Assembly (NCBI GenBank): GCA_019914945.1
Contig: CM034101.1
Coordinates: 8,815,188 to 8,879,187 of the forward strand
Direction of reading: 5' to 3'
Length of the DNA stretch: 64,000 nt
DNA from: Typha latifolia
Lineage: Eukaryota > Streptophyta > Magnoliopsida > Poales > Typhaceae
Shown: positions 58,023 to 64,000 of the stretch, in pieces
Position numbering within the stretch: position 1 is the stretch's first letter
How the letters are laid out: each line of letters starts with the position of its first letter
Program-made: the position numbers and the translations under genes
Notes under the pieces: generated by a model
What the model was told of the DNA's origin: nothing
The model's database searches: none
The model's input: only the letters and a program-made list of their open reading frames with translations

Positions 58023-58891
58023 TGATATGATTCGAACTTCACCGATGTCATCTCGAGCACTGATACTCTTTAGGGGTGTCTTTGTTTCTTGATTTAATGT
58101 TTAATTCCTAAGAAAATAAGTTTTCTGTAAGTCACGTTCGAATGCGGGTGGAGTGCGTTCGAACGCGATTGTGAACACGGTTGTGAATGCCTGCATCACA
58201 TCTAGAGAGTGTGAATTATGCGTTCGAACGCGCTGTGAACTCTTGTATCGCGTTCCCAAATCCAAAGAACTGGGAAACAGGTGTGTTTTGTCACGCGTTT
58301 GAACGCCTGTATCGTGTTCGCAAATCCAGAGAAGAGCGAACTAGGTGCGTTCGAACGCGGTCGGCAATAATGTAATGTTTTGGGTTAATTTTGAATTGTT
58401 TGGTTAGCCTCTAAAGGATGTGGATGGCAACCATAGAGTCATTATTGATGAATTGAGTTTTGCCTTGCCTCCTTCGTCTTCTTCGCTCTTGTTCTCTCGA
58501 TCCCCAGCGACGCCGCTTCTAACCTCCCTCGACCGGCCAATCACCCTAGTCCCTTAGGGGTGGCCCTCTCGTCCCCCTTTTTCCAATCTATCCAACACTT
58601 GCCCTAACACTTCCACCACCACTTTTCATCGGTGTCACCCCATTAACGCCGGTCCACCACCAACCACCATCATCTAGGATCTCATGCCTCCATCCACGGA
58701 TCCTGATCAAACCCCTTGATGTTCATACACTAATCAGATGATATCTCAAGATCCCCACATCCGATTCGCCTAAAACTTGATTTGTTGGAAAGTTCTTTTC
58801 GAGCTACAGAATATCCAAATTTCATGTTGATCTGATGGAGGTTTCTCTTGGGATCTATTTACAAAGTTTTGTGCCAGAATTAGTCCAGATT
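58023..58891 (+). mobile_element. 3' LTR of element G, truncated
   Basis: It starts TGATATGATTCG right after the polypurine tract (AAAAGCGTGGTGGAT) and is collinear with 53695-54550 until CCAGATTT at 58891. The last 50 or so bp are replaced by B-type LTR sequence. Confidence 0.85.
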
Positions 58892-59327
58892 TCTCCTTCC
58901 TCCCTCCTCACCAACCTTCCATATCTACCGTTGGCAAGGCCTCTCCTAATTTATATTCTCCATCGACTATCAAGCCACCCCTCTTCTTTGGGATCTCGAC
59001 CACTTTGTTCCCTTCATCTCCATCTTTTAACTACTTCCACAATCCACCACCATCTCTATACCCATCCATAACCCTAACATCCACTCCACTCGTCACCACC
59101 ACCATCACCCACGTTATTCCGTATTTTCGTCCCTGTAATATTTCGAATCTATGAAGGGCTAAATACAAAATTTGTAGATCAGGAAGTTACAGATCTAACC
59201 CAATTGGTTTCGTAATTTTCTAACTACTAGAGAATATTTGACGAATATTTTCCCACGGTTGCACAGACTTATTTATATAATATATCCAGATCTTGAAGGA
59301 ATCGTTACATAGCCTATCTTTGGTATC
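58892..59327 (+). mobile_element. B-type LTR, right half only
   Basis: It begins in the CT-rich leader (CTCCTTCCTCCCTCC), continues through CCCATCCATAACCCTAACATC, and ends abruptly at TTTGGTATCT without the LTR terminus, joined to the interior of a family C LTR. The left half of an equivalent LTR lies reversed at 63023-63358. Confidence 0.75.
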
Positions 59328-60653
59328 TCCGCCACCCGCAAGAGTATCTCAAATATAACCATACCCTGCCACCCGCTAGGGTATCAACATCGATCTAGAC
59401 TGGGCACCCACAGTTGATAAAAATCTCGTGAGGATAACTTGTCACATATGCCCTAGTGAACGGCATGTGTCCGAATGTCTACTACGCACATAGACTAAGG
59501 ACCTCAGACGTAACGCCAACAGGATGGCGACTATGTCGAGCGATTAATCATCTCTAGGCACGCCATAACCCTCGCGCCCAGTCGGGTATCCTCATGCTTT
59601 CTATCAACTATCCTATCAATCACATTTCATATTTTTCTTCTAAATAACAGATCATATGCATATATCTAATACGATAACAAGTCAATGCATAACAAGAATT
59701 TAGGTAGAATAGGAATCAAGAAAAAATGATGCAACGTAGTCTCCAATTGTATCGTCATCACATGCATACTCATGCTACATATCAACTCGGTATACAATCA
59801 TAATAGTAGAATCATATTCAATCATCTCTATATATATCACCAATGTACTCATATCCTAGATTAGTATAATCAAATGCATGATAAAATATGCTTGAATGTA
59901 ATCATCTCTAGATAAAATCATATAATCATGCTGGAGGCCAAAACATGCATGTACATAATATATAATATAACATAATTTGAGAAAGGCGTCTAGGGAATAA
60001 AACTACTTACTGTCTGATCAGAAGACACAAACCACGTATCTCTCACATTCGTCAATCAAACATCAACTCATCGTCAGGGTCCACAGGGTCTCACATAAGG
60101 GAGTTCAGGATCTAAAAATATTTAAGTAGTATGATGTTAGCCGTTTATCTAATTAGAATTAATTCAATTAAAATATAAAGGTTTATTAGGTTTAGAATCA
60201 CTTCTCTTTATTTTTTATTACATAACTAGGTCTATATTATAGATACGATTCAAATACTATAACTAGATTATTATCATAAAAGGTTAGTTATAACATAAGG
60301 AGAAGATGTTTGTTTCCTTTTATATAAGAGTATTTCTAAATATATAATTATAAAATAAAATAAAAGACATACACTATCTTGATTAAATAAAAGACATACT
60401 CAAGGTCTAATTATAATTAATTTTATGATTCATACACTATCTTGATTAAATAAGCCTGGTATTTTATTTGTTGTAGAATAATCATATATAATCAGATAAG
60501 CTAACTCATCTGGCGTATAACACTAACCACACTCTACTCCTCACTCACTAGCAAGACCTCTAAGGGAGTATCCTGCTCCTCTTGTTCACTTGGGTTTTTT
60601 AAAAGGAGGAAACAAGAGAGTCATGAGCTAAAGGCTCAGTGAATAGACCTTAC

Positions 60654-60997
60654 AAAAACAACACTCGTAAGGAATCCTATTGAAACCAAGAAATATAGGC
60701 CTGCCTGCCATCCACACCAGAATAGATAGAGTTTTCCGAAAAAACCTGCTAGTGGAGGAAGACCTCCTACGAATAAGAGACATAGGGCTAAAGAGAGAGC
60801 CAAAAAAGGATCTTTCGTGTATAATCTTGCATAATCTCGAATGTTATTAGCTCCGGTACGTAGACCAAATAATACAATACGAGCAAAAGTTCCTAGATTC
60901 ATGGAGATATAGAACAACATATAAGTTATCATGCTTGCATATCCATCATTTGAGTCTCCAACAATTATTCCAATAATTACATATCCGATTTGACCAA
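60654..60997 (-). pseudogene. ndhB: Chloroplast ndhB fragment (nuclear plastid DNA insertion)
   Basis: The minus frame reads [75 protein letters not shown] and [20 protein letters not shown]. This is the exon-2 region of plastid NdhB, a membrane subunit of the NDH complex. It is bounded on both sides by family C LTR sequence (GAATAGACCTTAC on the left, CGAATCAGTGATGCCAAATA on the right), where C1 has only three bases. It is about 344 bp, with a few coding differences from typical NdhB (for example R in [10 protein letters not shown] near LCLL). It cannot make a functional protein. Confidence 0.95.
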
Positions 60998-61984
60998 TGT
61001 ACGAATCAGTGATGCCAAATAGAGAGTAGTCAACACATGCATATTCATGCTAATCTATTACATGCATACTCATGCTATAAATCAACTGGACATAACCTCA
61101 TAACAGTATAATCATCTCTCATCATCTCTATTTATCACCAATATACTAATATTCTATATCAGCCTAATTAAATGCATGATAAAATATGCTTGATTATAAT
61201 CATCTCTAAATAAAGTCATATAATCATGCTGGAGGCCAAAATATGCATGTACATAATATATAATATAACCTAATTTGAGAAAGGGATCTAGGGGATAAGA
61301 CTACTCACACCACTACAAATACCAAACCACCACTCGTTCACGTTGCTACGATAATGATCACGCCTCGATAGCTAAGTCCACGGGATCTTGAACAGGGGGG
61401 TCGGGATCTGAAATTATTTATAACATATATGTCAGTCTTTCTATTAATTAAAATTAACCCGACAAAAGGATAGTTTCTTGTTGTAATTATGTACTCTTCA
61501 TTTCTATATTTGTTTTTGTTATTTATTAATCATAATTATATTATTTAATAGTGTATTTAAAATATATTTTATTTGTCTATTATTCTCTTTGATAATTAAG
61601 AAAATAAGAATTAAGTTAGTGCAATTAATTACGTAAGAATATACGTACATAACCCTAATAATTACTATTACCTACTTAGGATTAAAATAGTAATTTATAT
61701 TGCAGGTATTTTGCTAAACATGATATAATTAGAACTATATACTAACTATGATATAATTATATTTAATTTGTATAACCTAAAGACATTAAATTAACTAAGC
61801 TAAACTAATTATGCATATATATATATATAATTATATATGGTGCTGGGCTCAGCCCAACACCATGCACAGCAAGGCGTTGGGCCGAGCCTAGCGCTTGGCG
61901 CTGCAAGGCCGCTAGGTCGAGCCCAGCACCCCTTGCAGGTTGCAGCCAGAGGAGAGAAGGGAAGAAGGAGGAGGAGGAGAGGAA

Positions 61985-62110
61985 GAAGAAAGAGAAGAAG
62001 AAGAAGAAGAAGAAGAAGAAGAAGAAGAAGAAGAAGAAGAAGAAGAAGAAGAAGAAGAAGAAGAAGAAGAAGAAGAAAAAGAAGAAGAAGAAGAAAGAAG
62101 AAGAAAGAAG
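61985..62110. repeat. Long GAA microsatellite in LTR C5
   Basis: GAA units are almost uninterrupted at about 61995-62080, then GAAA variants. They produce poly-E, poly-R, poly-K and poly-F/L frames on both strands. Further GA runs lie at 62218-62425. Confidence 0.95.
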
Positions 62111-62392
62111 AAGGTTGGGCCATGGGGGAGGGGTGCGGCCGTTGGTGGCCACTCAGCGGCCGGCCTCTCGCCGATGGCTCAATCCTCCGGCGGTCCGAGA
62201 GAAAGCCGACAAAGAGAGAAAGAGAGATAGATAGAGAGATAGAAAGAGAGAGAGAGAGAGAGAGAGATAAAGAGAGAAAGAGAAGGAGGGAAGCTCACCG
62301 GCGCTAGTGGAGGTGGCGGCGGTAGCGGGTAGAGAGAGAGAAGGGGTGTTTGAGAGAGAGAGAGAGAAAGAGAGGAAGATGAGAATGAATCC

Positions 62393-62425
<33 letters not shown>

Positions 62426-63022
62426 GCGATGGGGACGGGGGCTGCGGCGGCAGCGGTAGGGGCCCACCGTGCCATCTCGCTCGGCCAGGTTGGCCGGGCC
62501 AGCGCTTGGGGCGCATGGCGCCCATCTTCGCTGCCACGACAGTTCGTGCCATACAGTGCTGAATTTTTTTTTAACCTTGGGTTATTACAATTATTGCTGA
62601 GCTCGGCCCATCACTGCCTACTACAATGCTAGGCCAAGCCTAGCACTCTATAGAAAGAAGGAGAAGAAGCCGAGGAAGAAGAAAAAGAAAGTAAGAAAGA
62701 AGAAGAAGAAGAGAATAGGAGAAGGGAAGGAAGGTGGTGGAGGAGGGATAGCGAGAGTAGAGTAAGAGAGAGAGACCGACAGAGAGAGAGATTTAAAGAG
62801 AGAGGGAAGGTGGTGGAGGAGGGATAGCGGCGTCGCCAGGGCCCGTCGTGGCCAACTGGCCGCAGCCGGTTGGCTACGGCAGTGGTAGTGGGCGCGTGGC
62901 GCCCCACCACGCAAGCTGCATGAGCAGCTTGCATGGGCACGAGGCCGGCCAGAGTGTGGCCGGCCATGTCGTGCCCAAAATTAATTAATTATTTTTTTTT
63001 ATTTTAAGGTTGGGTTGTTATA

Positions 63023-63358
63023 AGGAGAGAGAGAGAGTTTAGAAAGAAGATAGGAGGCAAGAAATCAATAATCCAATTCCAAAATGAAATTGGCTACCAT
63101 CTCGATTGCGTTCGAACGCACTCAAAAAGCTCCATCTTTGTATGAACGCAATGCAGGCATTCGAATGCGGGTGTTTGAACTCGCCCGACCGCGTTCGAAC
63201 GCATAATTTGCGTTCTCTATATTTGTAAACCTGCTGCAGCCGTTCACAAAAGCGTTCGAATGTGACCCCTCTTGTGTTCGAACGCAACCTATAGGAATTT
63301 TATTTTAATAAAAATAAACAACTAATGCAATAAGAAAAAATCCTAACTAAGTGTATCA
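63023..63358 (-). mobile_element. B-type LTR, U3 half, inverted
   Basis: Read on the minus strand it runs TGATACACTTAGTTAGG, through the TTCGAA block (63100-63290), to GATTTCTTGCCTCCTATC and the CT-rich start. It then stops at the C4 end. The sequence to its right (63359 on) is the plus-strand right half of a B-type LTR. Confidence 0.75.
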
Positions 63359-63654
63359 CATGCATTACCCTAACTTCCACTCCACCTGTCACCACCACCA
63401 TCATCCGTAATATATCATATTTTCACCCCACTTGTCATCCGAATCTACAAAAGGCGTATACGAAAAACATAGATCATGAAGTTACGAATAGATTCCACTT
63501 AGTTTAGTAATTTTATGACTACGAGAGAATATTTGGTGAATATTTTCCCTTGGTTGCGTGGACTGATTCCTACAATAAATTCAGATCGTGAAGGAATCGT
63601 TCTTATCCTATTGTTGGTATCAGAGCCAATCAGTTGGTACTCTAGAACCTATCA
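63359..63654 (+). mobile_element. B-type LTR, right half, 5' LTR of element H
   Basis: CATTACCCTAACTTCCACTCC to AGAACCTATCA. It contains an embedded primer-site copy (TGGTATCAGAGC, 63615-63626), 42 bp before the functional one. Confidence 0.75.
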
Positions 63655-63656
63655 AT

Positions 63657-63668
63657 TGGTATCAGAGC
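63657..63668 (+). promoter_or_regulatory. tRNA-iMet primer-binding site of element H
   Basis: TGGTATCAGAGC, 2 nt after the LTR end CCTATCA, is immediately followed by the leader and gag start. Confidence 0.9.
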
Positions 63669-63692
63669 CAGGCGAACCTCAGACCTCCATTA

Positions 63693-64000
63693 ATGGTAGA
63701 AATAAGGAAGATGACATCAACAAGTAGACCAATGGAGAGCACATCGACATGGGAAGACTCAACCCACGATAACTCTAACCGTGAAGCCGATTCCTTTGGA
63801 GCGACTATGGCAGGACCGAGTCAACCAACATTCATAGGTGTGAATGTGGGCTTGGTGGATAAACTTAGGGGCATATTCCAAACATTGCTGCATAGAGTTG
63901 ACGCAATGTAGAATGATCATAATGCTTTAAAGGAATATGCCATGAACAGATCGGCTTCGTCATCTCCTCGATGACAATCAGTGCCTCAAGAAGGACCAGT
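63693..64000 (+). pseudogene. Element H gag N-terminus (runs off the window)
   Basis: The frame from MVEIRKMTSTSRPMESTSTW continues FGATMAGPSQPTF and VDKLRGIFQTLLHRVDAM, then a stop at 63909. After it, the same kind of coding appears to resume. It lies where gag starts in gypsy elements, after LTR and primer site. No conserved gag domain is reached before the edge, so the assignment rests on position. Confidence 0.55.

Larger units (their letters stand above)
59328..63022 (+). mobile_element. Family C LTR fragments C4 with C5 inside it
   Basis: 59328-60490 matches C1 from about 13250 to 14465. About 60495-62587 is a second C LTR closer to C3, missing its first 170 bp or so and ending GGGTTATTACA. 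62588-63022 resumes C4 to its end, GGGTTGTTATA. C5 therefore seems to have inserted in C4. Neither left end survives, so no target duplication can be checked for C4. Confidence 0.65.

Noticed and set aside
60636..60932. An apparently good ndhB coding region
   Set aside because: It is only a part of exon 2, with LTR sequence on both sides and no start, promoter or remaining exons; a plastid-derived insert, not a gene.
1..64000. A new defence or biosynthetic gene system
   Set aside because: Apart from the two rhodanese genes, everything recognisable is retroelement or plastid-derived DNA; no clustered genes of common function are present.

Overview
This is plant nuclear DNA, an AT-rich, transposon-packed angiosperm intergenic region. 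The evidence is plant-type Ty3/gypsy and LINE-1 remnants, tRNA-iMet primer-binding sites next to LTRs, two short six-exon plant rhodanese genes, and a piece of chloroplast ndhB. The species cannot be told from the window. Only two host genes are convincing. Both are on the minus strand and encode single-domain rhodanese (STR16/18-type) sulfurtransferases of 128 residues: 4757-6325 and 42823-43761. Nearly everything else is nested retroelement DNA.

Layout. 1-2670: decayed LINE on the minus strand, running off the left edge. 2671-4756: AT-rich intergenic. 4757-6325: rhodanese gene 1. 6326-10617: intergenic DNA holding a local duplication (about 6900-8390 and 9950-10617); its first copy is split by a solo LTR at 7163-7929. 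10618 to about 18660: gypsy element A (minus), interrupted by a 3.06-kb solo LTR (C1, 12252-15308) and by part of another LTR (15971-16723). 18715-19570: LTR scraps. 19571 to about 31020: a second LINE (minus), split by two insertions of one miniature LTR element: a five-LTR tandem array (23261-27937, TSD TAAAT) and a two-LTR copy (29097-30921, TSD GGGAG). 30927-32713: intergenic. 32714-41706: a mosaic of an E-type element and gypsy element B (minus), itself carrying solo LTR C2 (34604-37750). 42823-43761: rhodanese gene 2. 44575-53694: gypsy element F (minus), split by a solo LTR (46359-47195) and by C3 (48073-53324), which contains three further LTRs. 53695-58891: gypsy element G (plus), with gag, protease and integrase but no reverse transcriptase. 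58892-63022: LTR fragments including C4/C5 and a chloroplast ndhB insert. 63023-64000: rearranged LTR, primer-binding site and gag start of element H (plus), leaving the right edge.

No retroelement polyprotein is intact; all show stops, frameshifts or nested insertions. The rhodanese genes have complete splice-compatible exons and look functional. I found no tRNA, rRNA, CRISPR or bacterial-type operon. The most unusual signals are in the LTR elements: the tandem miniature array with a length-conserved 42-residue ORF in its 160-bp internal domain, LTR ends that carry extra embedded copies of the primer-binding site, and CpG-rich TTCGAA palindromes phased at exactly 20 bp in LTR promoter regions.
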